Shown piece after piece: positions 10,262-22,779 of a DNA stretch of 64,000 nucleotides. The position numbers and the translations under genes were made by a program. Each line of letters opens with the position of its first letter. Position 1 is the first letter of the stretch. The DNA is from Laetiporus sulphureus 93-53 (lineage: Eukaryota; Basidiomycota; Agaricomycetes; Polyporales; Laetiporaceae), in NCBI RefSeq assembly GCF_001632365.1, contig NW_024468513.1, positions 584,668 to 648,667 of the forward strand, given 5' to 3'. Below the pieces are notes generated by a model. The model saw nothing but the letters and a program-made list of their open reading frames with translations, had not been told where the DNA came from and did not search any database.

Positions 10262-13200
10262 TTACCGTTGTCTGTGAAAAGTAAATCCGAACGGACTTCG
10301 CGGCGTGAAGCTCGATGTCGATGGGCTGTGTATAACACTCCTGCTGATACTCCCCGTAGCACCATGCCTACTGTCGCCGGCTCGTAATTCCGTCGCTGCT
10401 GGGGCTGCAGGACTTCCAATAGGCGTTGTCCCGGCACTTGACGTCGTATCCGAAATGCCCATCAACCTTTGTACAATGTATGGCCTGCTGGCCTGGGAAT
10501 CCTGACGGGCATGTGAAGGTGAAGACGGGAAGGAAGGAGTGGTCGGCGAAGCTCCAGGTAAGGGTGGATGTGGTAGTCGGTGCGAGCCACTGATACGGAT
10601 TGCACTGGTCCGACGGGATTCGCTCCCGTGAGAGGTGGTCGAGGGCAATGAGTGCCTGAAGTGAATATCGGACACGGTCATGGGGAGGGAGTCAGTCGGT
10701 GAGGGGAGCATACCGGCAGCGTCAGCGGACAGCATGTTAGGATCTCGTGCGTGAGTGTCAGGCGGGATGGTGATGGGTGGGGGTATAGACACTGCCTTGA
10801 GGGAGACATCGGGCGTGAGCGACGGCCGGCTCGAGGTGGGTCCCCCAGCAACGGTCATAGAGAGGCCTAGCGACATCCGTCTCTCGGGTGGAACTGCGCT
10901 ATTTGTACTGCGCTCGCTGCCTGCGTTGCTCCGTGACTTCAGCGAGCTGCGGGTCGATCGTTTTGAATTCGACCGAGAGTCCGAGGAGGACAAGCGGTTC
11001 GAGCGGTTGCCACTGCCAGACTGTGATCCTGACTCAGACGAAGAGAACTCCAAAAAGGAGAGTAGGGTAGACGGCCTTGAGACGCCGTCGTCGTCTCCGC
11101 TGTCAATGCTGCGACTAAGAGCCTGCCGGATAGACTGTGTGAATGACATCCCTCCAGTACTCAGGTGACGCTCTGTTCGACGTCCCGGCACCTCTTGCTG
11201 GTGAGCAAATTCCACCCGTAGACTAGGCACGTTCCCTTCAAAGGTGGGTGAAGCGGCGTCGGAAAGCAAGATTCCCCGAGCACTATCGGGGCCGTGCATG
11301 TCGCGTGGTCCACGAGGTCGAGAGCTCGGCGGAGACGTTAGATTTGAAGTGCGAGGCAGAGCCGAAACATGGGAATGTAATGAAATCGGATGAGGAGTAG
11401 ATGGGAACGAGGCTGGAGGATACTCTAGAGGTGTCGAAGACAGCATCGGGAGCTCTATTGAGAAGCTGCCGTCGGAATTTTGTGATGTATGTCTTGTCCG
11501 CACCCTCAACTCACCATAACGACCGCTAGGACCTCCTTCGTCGTCAGAATTATCTTCCACTTTTTCATCAATATGCCTCCCGATCTGAATGACACCCTGT
11601 TCTGCCGTCCCGCCCACGTACTCCTCGGCCCACTTCGCGACCACTTCATGATCATGTGACTGCGCAAGCTGTCTTGTACAGAGACGGAACTTGCGTCTCC
11701 AGAATGTCGACCGCGATTGCGATGGAAGGGCATGGTCTAGATCACGATTTCGACAACGTCGTCGGTGCCAATAGATCGCGAGGACGAGGAGAAGCACCAT
11801 AAGGACAAATCCCAGAGTCACTCCAACTGCAATTGCAGCGATTGTCCCGGCGGCAAGGCGGGAGGAGCTCGAGGCAAAGCCTGTTGTAGACCTATTAAAG
11901 AGGATATCAGAAAAGACAGATGAGTATTGCTCGAAGTGAAGCACTGAGCAGCTCACGAACGGAACTTACACAGAAACGTTTCCCACCATCGTCACATTTA
12001 CACCTCCCGCCAATAAGATGAGGTAGGACCCACTGCCGTTCCCCGACGCGCCTGCGTTCACAATCATGAGATCATGCATCACACCAGGGTCGAGCCCAGC
12101 AGCGTAAAAGAACACGGTAGGCGATGGAGTTGTGAAGGATGCGCGTGCTGACAGGTTCCCCACTTGCTGGCCGTCAAGACTTATGTTGTACGTGCCAGAC
12201 GACGGTGTCGTCAGACCTGTGATCGTGACCGCCGTACCTGTGGAACGTATGCACAAAGGGTGTCAGTTATGGCGGGCTAATTGCGAGGACGTGACACCAA
12301 TAGAGGCCCCAAGTTAGAGGCAACACGAATGATGTCTGTTGCGTGTCGCATCCCGAAGCTCACCGCGTGCAGCCCTCGCGCTCGGAATGTTACGAGATCA
12401 CTGGGCGCACAAGCAGCCGAGGGTGCAACTTGCGGAACCGGACATCAAGGTCAACCAACACCTCCTTACGCGAGACGGTGCCAAGAAACGCGCGGCGTTT
12501 GAGTGGAAACGAGATACAGCCAACTTGCAGCGCTTTTTCGACGCTTCACAGGGGACACCAACCCTGAGATGCCAAATGTGGGCAGAATGAAAGCCCCGGA
12601 TGGCAAGCGCTGGGCTTCAGCCGCAACATCAGCGTGAAGTCCGATGTGTCGGAGTATGGCGCATCATATTGGAAACCAAGGCGACAGGTCAAAGCGAAAC
12701 GCTGCGAGCAAAGTGTCGGTGAGAACTAAACTTACCGTTGAACACAATGTTCGCGCTATCCCCGACGTTCATGCTGGTATGGAAGGCTTCATCGGGGGAA
12801 TTTGGCAGAAGTCCAGACACGTAGGACCACTGTCCACGGAAGGCGATCGAGTTGTCGGGTAGGACGAAGGTTGTGACGGATTCCGTGGCCGTAGGCGCTA
12901 CGAGAGATGATGAGGATGTGGCAGTGGGCTCGCTGTAACATGAAAGATTAGCGTTGTGTCCTGATGATGATCCGAAGTGAACGGAGTACAATGCAAATGT
13001 GACAAAGTCGAAAGGCTGGCTCGACCATCAGAAGGTCAAGCTGTCCGCTACAACACAAAAAAGATGATAGCCACAAGCGGAAGTCGAAAGAATGCTTCAT
13101 GGGGCATACTTGTGCGCATGGAAGGCGGTGACTGCAGGTTCAGAGCTTCCACTGACGAGGACATCCGCAGTGGGGCACTTCGGGAAGGAAAGAGAAGAGA

Positions 13201-14646
13201 AATTGAAAGTAGGAAAGATAGCGTGATGATGCAATCGAGAACGACGAGGTTGATGACATCAAATGTTCACGTTTTCCCAGCGAAAGAAAAAAAAGTCTGA
13301 AGGAAATTGTACGACTAACCTCTCGAGCTCATCTAGGAAAACATCAGCACGGTCGAACGCGACGACTGCATCCAAATCGGTTTCATCGGTACTATTTGAC
13401 ATACCGGGATTATGTACAGTCAGGACGACCTCATGGAGGCCATCGGACAAATTCGAAAACGCAGCGAGAATATCAGCCGATGCCGTATCCACGGTCGCAT
13501 TGGAAGAGATGGAAGAATAGTAGTTCGTGGTGGAGTTGCCATCCAGCGAGACAGAGTAACTCACGGAGCTTGAGGAATTGGCAGTGATCGTACCGTAAAG
13601 GGTCACGGCGGTGCCTAAATTGATGAGATAATCAACATATCATGCGAAGACAAAATGGACTGCGATGGGTAAGAGCGAGAGGGGAAAATGTTTGATTTCC
13701 ATCAAGCCACTGATGCAGGGTCAACCATCAAAGGCGACGGCGATGAAATTTTGTTCAACACTAGGATCTCGGCAAGATCATGTCATTACGTAGCGCCCAA
13801 AAGAAGCAACACCAGAAAATCACACAGTAATTGTCGGATAGCCAGGTGCATGACGCGCGTATGTCACCGATCGAGAAAAGAAACTACAGACAAAGTGTGA
13901 GTTGCCTACCGTTCCAGCTTATTGCGAGTTCAGCACCATCGTGGGCGGTCAGATGCAAGCTGGTGCCGTCCCCAATGTTGCTGACACCCGAATCCGAAGA
14001 TGATGAGCCAGCATCCGTAGCGAAGCCCGACTTTGTGAAGTAAGGATTCCAGCCCTGGAGCAAGATTGGTTTTCCGAAAGAGTCACCGAACGGCGCATAA
14101 GCAATGGTCGGAGAAGTGTCGTCTATTGTGACGGAAAAGACGGGAACTGCCATGCATATGGAGGGAGGAATGCGATCTGCTGACCGCGGCTAGAAGGCGA
14201 TGGGAAGAACAGCCAGACCAGCAAGCCAGTCGGCCAGCGATGAAGGTGAGGAGGAGAGAAAAAGGCGGATCCAAGACCAGGGAGAGAACCGGGTTAGCAC
14301 TCAAGGACGAGTATATGAGCGGTGCCTGCCCATGAGCCGATCAGAATATCGCCCGCGGTTGTCACAACGATCCTCCCAAGCGCCTGCGCTATTCGAGTCG
14401 ACCGTCCATGGAAGCACCACCCCACACGTGATCGCGATGCGCCCTCCAGCGCGCGTTGAATGCAAGTGTCCGACGTCCATCACCCGCTCCAACGATGCAC
14501 GGCTATCAGCCTTGATTTGAGACATACTGCCGCAAGCAAGAGAGCCCGGTGCGTGGTATGGATTCCCTTTCCTTACACATACACAAATGAGCGCTGCCTC
14601 CTCCGAGGAGAAGTATCACAATCAATGGGACTATCTTCCCCATCAT
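10262..14646 (-). CDS. Single-pass membrane protein: signal peptide, paired beta-sandwich repeats, TM, long Ser-rich tail
   Basis: Belongs by appearance to an agaricomycete family of unknown function. Six exons: 14646-14583, 14146-13910, 13614-13320, 12932-12736, 12237-11970, 11891-10262 give 896 aa with all phases consistent. Exon 1 encodes a signal peptide (MMGKIVPLIVILLLGGGSAH) and ends at a GTATGT donor that fits the phase of VFSVTIDDTSPTIAYAPFGD. The ectodomain contains two similar modules: both have WNGTAVTLYG/FNGTAVTITG followed by a YSVSLDG/YNISLDG strand. A TM helix lies at ~367-392 (AAIAVGVTLGFVLMVLLLVL) with a basic stop-transfer YWHRRRCRNR. The ~500-residue cytosolic tail is Ser/Pro-rich and looks disordered. 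A simpler start at 14153 (no signal peptide) is possible. Introns of 436, 295, 387 and 498 nt are exceptional in this window. Adhesion or cell-surface sensing is only a guess. Confidence 0.85.
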
Positions 14647-17141
14647 CCGTTGTCTAGCCGCGCAAGGCTGTGAAGGTGGTTCGCGTCTCAATGACTCGTG
14701 GTAAAACGCCTACGGCTCATCCTTGCTCGTCTATATCTGAAGCATCAGCTGCTGATTAGAGGTGTCACAGCTAGGACTTTTGCGGAAGCAGCGTGCATCG
14801 AGGCGCGTTTCATGTTCTATCTTTGAGCGCTGAAAGGAGCTAAGAACAGTGCATAAGAGTAGGCTACAAATTGTGTTAAGTCAGAGTTAGCACGTTGCAT
14901 AGACCGGTCACTGATGCCACTGATACATTACAGGGCGGAGACGTCGCTTCCGAGCCAAGCAAATAAGATGCTGTCGCGGCAAAAACTTTGAGGAACCATG
15001 CAACTTCAAGGCATCATCATATTCAGGTCAAGCTGATCTCTCGGCATTCCTCGCGTAGGCGTGTAGGCGGGCCGCGATTCCGTGCCTGTCACGTCACTAT
15101 ACCGGCCTCCGGGCTGTTCCCGCCACTATGGTAGGTACAGCTCATCTAGTCACCACCACTTTGTTTAACAACCATAGAGTACTTACCCGCAGTTTTACCG
15201 ATGACTTGTCTCCCTAGTAGCAGCACTCCCTTCCAATGACTGAAGCGACAGATTGTCAACACCGATGGGGTTACGGAGTTGGGCTGCCACGGATTTTTGC
15301 CACACTTTTCAAACCAGGCAATTTTTCTCCACGCTAGCTTCTTCAGCGCCCGTGCAGACGAGCCAAAATGATCAAGACAGCAAGAAACTTCAATGTTCTC
15401 GCTGTCGTTGTCCCTCAGAATGCGCACAGGCCATTCAAAAGATCCCCGTACTCTAGTTCCAACCGTCCAGCTTTGCCACCGCACAAAACTAGTGGTGACT
15501 AGATGACTCCACCATAGTTCTCGTGCAGTGTGCACAGAGACAGTTGAAACCGTTTCGACTTTGATCATACTACTCGCGCTCTTGATTATAGCTATTGGAA
15601 GCTGTCTGTTCTGCGTAGGCACGCAGCCGCCGCCTGGCCAAGACAACGCGCCATATGGTGAAACTGAGCAATTACGCCACGCGAGCTTACCGAGAGCAAG
15701 CACAGGCCCTTCCCCGAGGGCCATGCGTATGTACGATCAAAATTGAAATAGTCTGCCACTGCTTTTACGCACAATGACAGCTGCTGAAAGAAATCCAGAG
15801 AACCGTACTGCGAAATACTGCGAACAACTTCTATCGACGAGGGTCATTTGCAGATTTCCACCGAGCAGTTTTCCTTGCCCCAGAATCGCCAACACTGCTC
15901 GTCAACAGCAGCACAAATTGATAAATCCGACACGACTCCAATTAGGGACTAAGGCATGAGGACAAGTCATGTCGGGTTCATTTCCGAAGATCGCATCAAC
16001 TGAGCAGCCTAAACGAATGCAGAAACATTCCTACCGCACATCTGACGGAAGCTACGCAAGCCGACAGCTGCCGTGCGCCACATACGCCATCTCCACCTCG
16101 ATGCGGAGTGACTGACTCAGGAAGTGTGCTGCCACCATCAGGTGTCTGCAATATATGCGAACTAGTCGACGCTGACTCGTTAACCGAAGTCTAGAACTGC
16201 AATGGTTACCGATCTGACGCGCCTGTTCAACAGCGAACGATGCCGCGATATGACCATAGATATCAGTCGCAACGCATAATTCAATGCGCAATTGACGTGC
16301 ATTGAAAAAAGGCGATCTATATTTGCCGTGCGAACTCTCGATGGTCGAGATAGCTGGAACGAGCCTGAGACTAGCTGTTTTTTTCGGTCAGGGGCGTTCC
16401 TTCAAGCTGTTCCTTGATTGACCTGCAAAGTTAATCTATGCGGCACTGTGATCGTGGCTCACTTTGGTTACGTCTGCAGCCGGGCTATTCGTTCGCTGTT
16501 AAGCTGTTAGATATTGAGAAGGGATAGTTATGTCGTTAAAGGGTTGAAATCCCCGCCAAATAGACTATGGCACGGTTTTTACGTCCTCTACAGAATCAAA
16601 CTGTACAGTATATATCAGCTTTCAATCAGGTTCCGTCATCCAATTCTGGCTTCAATCTGTCCGTTGCAGTACTGAGTCAGACGTGTGCCAGGATGATATA
16701 TACAAGCGCGAGTCGCGATAGGCTAGCAGAGGTTACATGAGCTCTGCTACTTTAAAACAGTATGCTTAAATCGTTATTCTCTGAGACGAGCATGAGACGT
16801 ATGAAACACGGTCGCACGCGCCACAGAGTAATTAGCGGTCTCGTGACCGCGTCGAGCGCGCATGGTGCTCGCTGTCTGCCATCCGCAGTCATCATCCTCA
16901 CGTTCAGCTAGCATTCTCAGTTTGGTGCCCGGTGCATTCAAAAGCCCCTGAACCTCGACGTTCTGACGGCGGCGCTAGCCACAGATACAGAGCGTCTGCA
17001 GGATCACCATCAAACTTTGCGTGGCTGTCGCCGAAGCTGACAGATCGCAACAAACTTGGGCGCACAGGCGTTCGCGGGCGAAGCGCACTGCATCATATTC
17101 ATAACCTTCCTTTCGACTTGTTCGCTGTACGTTGACGAGCC
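14647..17141. other. 2.5-kb intergenic region with a doubtful 192-codon ORF
   Basis: Lies between the divergent membrane-protein and glutaredoxin genes. The longest open frame is on the minus strand at 15146-15724; part of it (FEWPVRILRDNDSENIEVS) looks coding-like, but there is no recognisable family, no leader and no splice context. I treat it as unsupported or as a relic. The last ~250 bases before 17142 form the glutaredoxin promoter. No tRNA or mobile element recognised. Confidence 0.35.
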
Positions 17142-17977
17142 ATGGCGACATCATACCGTCGCCGACGCATCTTCTGGTCCATCGTGCTGCTCACTGCAGC
17201 CCTCCTGTTCTATGTAAGCACCCTCGGCTCCTCACCACTCTTCTCGCTCCCGGAGTCTCTCAAAGACCTTGGCTACTCACCATCCTCGTCTCGCGCCGGC
17301 CAGATGGCGCTCGCGAAGCTCAAGGCAGCTACGTGGGGCAAGTCGCGCGCGCGCGAGATCGACGCCTTGTTGCACTTCGTCACTCAGTATCCCGAGCGGA
17401 GACTGAACGAGGACGAGGGGCACATCAACGTGAAGGACGTCGGGCGGGTGATGGTGGATCCCGAGAAGACCGTTGACCTCAGTGTGTATGCGCCGGATGG
17501 AGAGATCAACTGGGAAGCATACGTGAGGGTCCTGCAGGAAGAGAATCCTGTGGTTGTTTTCAGCAAAACGTACTGCCCGTGCGTCGTGATTTCATAGAGA
17601 AGGTATGACAATTGAAATAATGATATTTTTCAGATACTCGCAGCGTGCCAAGTCTCTCTTACAAAACTATGAGCTCTACCCTCCACCGGTAGTGGTTGAA
17701 TTGAACACTAGATCGGACGGCCCCATCATCCAGAAGATCTTAGCGCGCCTCACAGGTCGACGCACTGTACCAAACGTTCTCCTCCATGTAAGTCGTGCCT
17801 GATAGAGTTTGACACATTGCTGACAAGCGACGTACTTGCCTGAATTAGGGCAAATCACTGGGCGGCTCTGATGATATCCATCTGTTACACGATGAGCACC
17901 AGCTGAAGGGCATTCTTGAAGAAGGAGGGCTGCAGGTCAATGGAGCGTTCGCTGGCTTGCAGGTGAACCCCGCCTGA
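17142..17977 (+). CDS. Membrane-anchored glutaredoxin, CPYS active site
   Basis: Thiol-disulfide oxidoreductase that uses glutathione. Exons 17142-17578, 17634-17787, 17849-17977 give 239 aa. A basic N-terminus (MATSYRRRR) is followed by one hydrophobic segment at ~10-27 (IFWSIVLLTAALLFYVS), which suggests a type II anchor with the domain in the secretory lumen, as in yeast Grx6/Grx7. The glutaredoxin domain starts near residue 125: VVVFSKTYCPYSQRAK holds C145-P-Y-S148 (monothiol type, as Grx7), RRTVPNVLLHGKSLGGSDD supplies the cis-Pro (VP) and GSDD glutathione-binding motif. Intron 1 falls inside the CPYS codons. Location in ER/Golgi is inferred from the anchor and known homologues. Confidence 0.93.
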
Positions 17978-18286
17978 GGCAAGTTGGGACTTAATATGCG
18001 TGCGAGTCACGCTGCGTCCAGAGAACATGACCCATTGCTTGGGGTTTCACAAGGTAAATGTGACCGTTAGCTGTGCCACTGTGTTATATGACTCTTTTCG
18101 GCATCTGTAGTACCCGTCTTTATCATCACTCATCTCCTGTCCAGTACGTTGGGTGTCCGGAAATACTTTGATCAACCACTTTGCTACCATAACGTCTGCA
18201 TGATCACTCAGACACCGGAACTCTTTTCATACAGTGCAATAATATCCGCCCTCAACGCACGCTCGCCGTACAGTGTGGAAAAGTCC
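17978..18286. other. Spacer between convergent genes
   Basis: 309 nt between the glutaredoxin stop and the stop of the first hydrolase. Probably the two 3' UTRs; nothing else is recognised. Confidence 0.4.
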
Positions 18287-19922
18287 TCATGCTTTTCCCA
18301 AGAACTCTTGGACTTGCGCTTTGATGAAAGCGTCATCGCTAGCATTGGTTCCACCACCCGCTGTGTCGTCATCAGCACTGCTGTCTTGCCAATCGAGGTA
18401 GCACGGCTCACCCATATGACCCCAAACGGAGTCGATCTCAACGAGCTTCGCGCTGCCTGGCGGCAAGAGCGACAATTCGATCCTACTGTCCTCCGGCTGT
18501 TCCTCTCCTGATGAATGATTTTTCTCTCTATACGACCGGATGGCACTCACCGGGAAGTACAGATCTGTCTTGCACGGCATGATCAAACCCTTGGCTTTGA
18601 TGCTCGACAAACAGTGTGGGAGACTGCTTTGGCTGCTTGCATTGACGAGGGAGACGTCGCCTGTCTGCCAGGTGTGCAGCAGGGTGAGCACATCATTTGC
18701 ATCCCACGAGAGGAACCCGCCCTCCCATTCAGCCCGTAGAAAGTCTTCCAAGGAGGAGTACTTCCCATCATGAAGATAGCCGTACTCGCGAAACCACTGT
18801 TACAAATCGTAACCCCGGTCAGAATGATGGAGGATCTCAGAAGGTCAGTGCACACGACGCACGGTCTGTCCGTATGCCCAGGCGCTGTATGCTCGACCGA
18901 AGGCGCGCAAGCCGATGTCTGGCTGTGTCTTGTAGTGTCCGTTGTCGAAGTCCTTGGATGCCACGAGAGCCGCTTTGGGTCCTTCCAGGAAGCTTGACAA
19001 TGGTCAGCAACATGTGTTTGCATTCGTATGAAGATCACTCCACCACTTGTTGTGCTCACTCGTGCGAGCAGAGCCACATATTGCAATGTACCTACAACAG
19101 TGAGTAAAGAGTTGTCCCATATGCAGTCCTCGGTCTTACCGCTCTACATAGTCAGGGTAGACGACCGGCCAGTAAAATGCCTGTAATCACCCTTTAGTGA
19201 CCATACACGAAGTGTATTGAATACGCTTCACCTGTTGTCCCCCCATGGAGAACCCGATGACACAATACACCTTGTTGATGCCCAGTTTCTTGGTCAAGAC
19301 AGCGTGCTGGGCCCGGCTGCAGAAGGAATGTCAGGTTCGCTCGCTCGCCATAAGGCATAGTTATAAGCTCACATATTGTCTTCGTAGGAGACGCTGGGGA
19401 AGTATGGCCCGTTATGAGGAGCAGGCTGTAGCGTTCTATGTCAATCCAGAACGACCTCCAACTATATGAACAGCGTACGGTGTTGGACGGAGACGACGAC
19501 TAAATGAGTCGTTATGATTCAATGTTCAGTTGCAGCCCAATCCCGTAGTATTTGCGATAACCTACCTCCCCATTAGAAAACAGGGCGAGAGTCACGATAT
19601 AGTATTTCGTAGGGTCGAGGGCCTTGATCGTCTATCTCAGCCTCCAAAAGCGAGAAATCATCTGTCTGCTCAGCTCACCTTATCCTCGCCGATCATGTAA
19701 TCCTGGCCTAGCATCCCGACATCTATGCTCAGTCCTGCAACCGCAATTACAGTAACGTCCTAGGAGGTGTGACCTACTGTCAAGTCTCCCTCCATAACAG
19801 GTCGGAAAGACGATACAAGGGTTCTTCGGGTCACCATAAGTGCGATAGGCAGTGATTGCATTAGGGAGGACGCCTCCTGCGACCCGGAAGCGTCCATGAT
19901 GGTAGTATTGCACTTTCGACAT
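18287..19922 (-). CDS. MetX-like alpha/beta hydrolase, tandem copy 1
   Basis: Alpha/beta-hydrolase related to homoserine O-acetyltransferase; fungal members of this type are often of unknown substrate. Ten exons: 19922-19778, 19734-19679, 19631-19566, 19425-19373, 19316-19232, 19180-19140, 19091-19047, 18992-18863, 18796-18551, 18496-18287 give 358 aa. Catalytic triad as seen: nucleophile Ser130 in GFSMGGQQ, Asp285 in CKTDLYFP, His316 in VWGHMG. The N-terminus YYHHGRF..GGVLPNAITAYRTYG and CYGGRLD is typical. The last intron (18497-18550, 54 nt) is a multiple of three; splicing restores FPPEDS. The donor of the seventh intron is a weak GTGGTG. Head-to-tail with copy 2, which shares most intron positions. 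The genuine MET2 gene cannot be told apart without a search, but the short length and duplication argue for a side branch. Confidence 0.88.
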
Positions 19923-20615
19923 GGCGGTGGTATGTAATATTGTCAATTCCGGGCTTGACAGGGTTGAGTTATAAGATAGCAGTGGTAGCAAGTATGCGCT
20001 GGGAAATCTTGCACGATCGTTCATTTTATGTCTCATGTTCTCACAGGCGATATGTCAGCAACCACAGTCGATCTGTCAGCAACGAGAAAGAAGGTTAAAG
20101 AAGCTTTTCGGAAGCGATAAATAAATAAGTGCGGGCTTACGAATACCATCACGCCATCGAGGTTTTAGTTTTGGTTGATCGAGTCAGAGAGACTCGGACT
20201 ATAGAAGTGGCCCAATAGGAGACCCCGGCGCAGTGAGTCCGTTATGAAAGGCGCTAGCCTAAGATGCCACCGCCGCGCTTGGCCACAAAATATTGCTGGC
20301 ATCAAAGACAGCACAAGTGCAGACGGAGGTGCGACTCGTACCATAGTATCACATACTCTGGCTCCAGGATATTGCTTGATCATCATGATTGGTCGTTGAC
20401 TGACAGAACTGCATGAACACTTGCAGATCTTGAAATGGCGAGGACTCCAATGCATACCAACTCGCTCGGGCGCGCTTTTTGATGGAACAAGAATCTATAC
20501 ATCACACCTACAGCTTTGATACGAGCAGCCAATACTCGCGGACGGCAATTCTGCACATACGCCTCACGAAACAAATAATCCGTCAATAGAAAATGGAACT
20601 GGCCAATCGGGAACC
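19923..20615. other. Spacer between the two hydrolase copies
   Basis: 693 nt holding the promoter of copy 1 and the 3' UTR of copy 2. Small open frames on the minus strand (20165-20586) lack splice support. No recognisable gene. Confidence 0.4.
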
Positions 20616-22265
20616 CTAAGCCTCGTTCAAGAACTTATTGACTTCGCATTTAACGAAAGCCTCGTCGGCAGGATCAAAACATCCACAACCTCGCGAAGTC
20701 AATGACTAATCAGCTTTCCAGCACCAGCTGATTAAAGCTCACTCATGTGCCCCCATATCGAGTCAATCAAAGCCAGCCTGCCATTGCCCCGCATACTCGC
20801 GACCTCTTTGATGTTCTCTTCTGGCTGATGGCCATCAATGAGTCAGCATTCGACTGGGAGTCTCGAGATAGAACATTGCGTGGACCAACCGGGAAGAAGA
20901 GGTCCGTTTTACAGGGCATTATCAAGCCCTTTGCTTTGACATTTGCAAGACATTGCGCCAAGTCACCGTTCCCGCCATTGACCAAGGAGATATCCCCCTG
21001 CCCCCACGTACGCATAAGGACAAGGAGATCGTTCGCGTCCCAAGGAAGGAAGCCGGCATCCCATGCGCCGCACATGAAGTTTTCCATTGAGGAGACCATG
21101 CCATCATGTAGGTATCCTTTTTGCGCAAACCACTGAAGAAATTCCGATTAGCTGTGTGGAATGCTGAAATAACATTTCATTCGTATGGAACACGACATAC
21201 AGCCTGCGAATATATCCACGGACCGATGGCCCGACTGAATGCATGCATAGCGATCTCAGGCCGGGTTTTGTAGTATCCGTTGTCGAAGTCTTTAGAACAT
21301 ACAAAGGCCGCCTTGAAACCTTCCTGGAAACTAAAAGGGGCGAATGAATAAGTGGCGGTAGCCGGATGAGCCTTTCATCATACGCTCTGCTGAGGTCGTT
21401 CGTGCGAGCAGCGGAACAAATAGCAACGAATCTGTAAGACCGATGGTCAGAAGCGCGTCGCTTTCCAGAGGACTGATCTTGTCCTCACCTTTCAACAAAA
21501 TCCGGATACATTGCTGCCCAATGATACGCCTATTCTCGACACGAAACTTAGGGAATTGCTGGCACATCCTAGCATCGGCTCACCTGCTGTCCACCCATGG
21601 ATACTCCGATCACGCAGAAGAGCTTCTCGATGCCCAGCCCTTTAGTCAATAATGCATGCTGTGCTCGACTGTGATGGTTTGAAACGATATGTATCATTAT
21701 GATCAGCTGCGTTGCACGAGATAATCAAGTCACTCACATGTTGTCTTCGTAGGAGACGTGCGGAAAGTGTGGCCCGTTATAAGGGGCAGGCTGATGTATG
21801 GTCAGTTAGGACTTGCAGACGAAAGCGCCGATATTTACTGTATTGGATGGAGATGAAGACTGTAAAATTATTTGAATATCCCATGTACATTCACATTTAT
21901 GACAATAATACCTCCCCGTTGGAAAACAAGGCGACAGTGACTATGTAGTACTTTGATGGATTCAAAACCTATCAGCTTTGTCAGTAATGTCAGGCAACCG
22001 CGGGACAAGTGACTCTATTATTGACCTTGTCCTCGCCAATCATATAATCCTGACCCATTAAACCCCTATCTGTTGTCCGCAAGCTGTGAGCGCTGTCGCT
22101 TGAGAGCCACTTGAACATACTGTCAAGTCTCCCACCATAGCAGGTGGGAAAGAGTATGCAAGGGTTCTTCGGATTACCATAGGTCCGATACGCAGTAATT
22201 GCATTGGGAAGGACCCCTCCCGCAAGTTGGAAGCGTCCGTGGTGATAGTAGAGAACCTCAGACAT
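20616..22265 (-). CDS. MetX-like alpha/beta hydrolase, tandem copy 2
   Basis: Paralogue of the neighbouring copy, same strand. Eleven exons: 22265-22121, 22069-22026, 21968-21912, 21790-21738, 21668-21584, 21529-21489, 21431-21384, 21330-21201, 21132-20890, 20824-20743, 20689-20616 give 333 aa. Triad: Ser123 in GVSMGGQQ, Asp278 in CKTDLFFP, His308 in IWGHMS. Exons 1, 4, 5, 6 and 8 have exactly the same length as in copy 1 (145, 53, 85, 41, 130 nt), so the duplication is recent enough to keep gene structure while intron sequences have drifted. Differences: an extra intron right after the catalytic His (20690-20742, acceptor CGCGAG) and loss of ~20 residues of the Asp/Gly-rich loop that copy 1 carries there. 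The substrate is unknown. Confidence 0.87.
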
Positions 22266-22779
22266 CCTGAGAGATGCAGTTGTGAGGTTGACCGGTGAGC
22301 AGGCCCTTCACTTATATGAGCATGCGAGTCTTCCCATATCAGCGACAGTTCGAGACATATAGAGGCCGAATAGAAGCATCAAGTCGATCCGCCATAAACT
22401 TCGGATAATCAGAAAATGTGGTCGCGATAGTCAGGCGACCACATCACGTACGCGTTCGCAGCTCTCAATGACTCACGTAGAGGCACCGAAGGCACGTCTT
22501 GTGTCCCATGACCGAGACCCGTTCGGTTCTCACTAGCTTGCCCCATTAATCACTGCAGAGTATGTTGAACTCTACACAGCATACCAGACTACACTGCAGG
22601 CAGCCGAGAACTCACGGTAGGACAATCTCAAGTAGTAATCCGTCAAGAGCAGTCAACCAGCATGGGGTCGCAGTAGTTCGATCCTGACAGGCCTGTCGTA
22701 AGCTAGGTAGATGATTTGCGGATTTTCTTCCAAATTAATATCTCCTCTGCAGGGTAGAAACCCCAAAAGTGGCAGAAGG

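Noticed and set aside
12977..13300. 107-codon plus-strand frame
   Set aside because: Falls inside the 387-nt intron of the membrane-protein gene on the opposite strand; no signals of its own.
15146..15724. 192-codon minus-strand frame
   Set aside because: Long, but only one short part looks coding; no family and no splice or promoter context.
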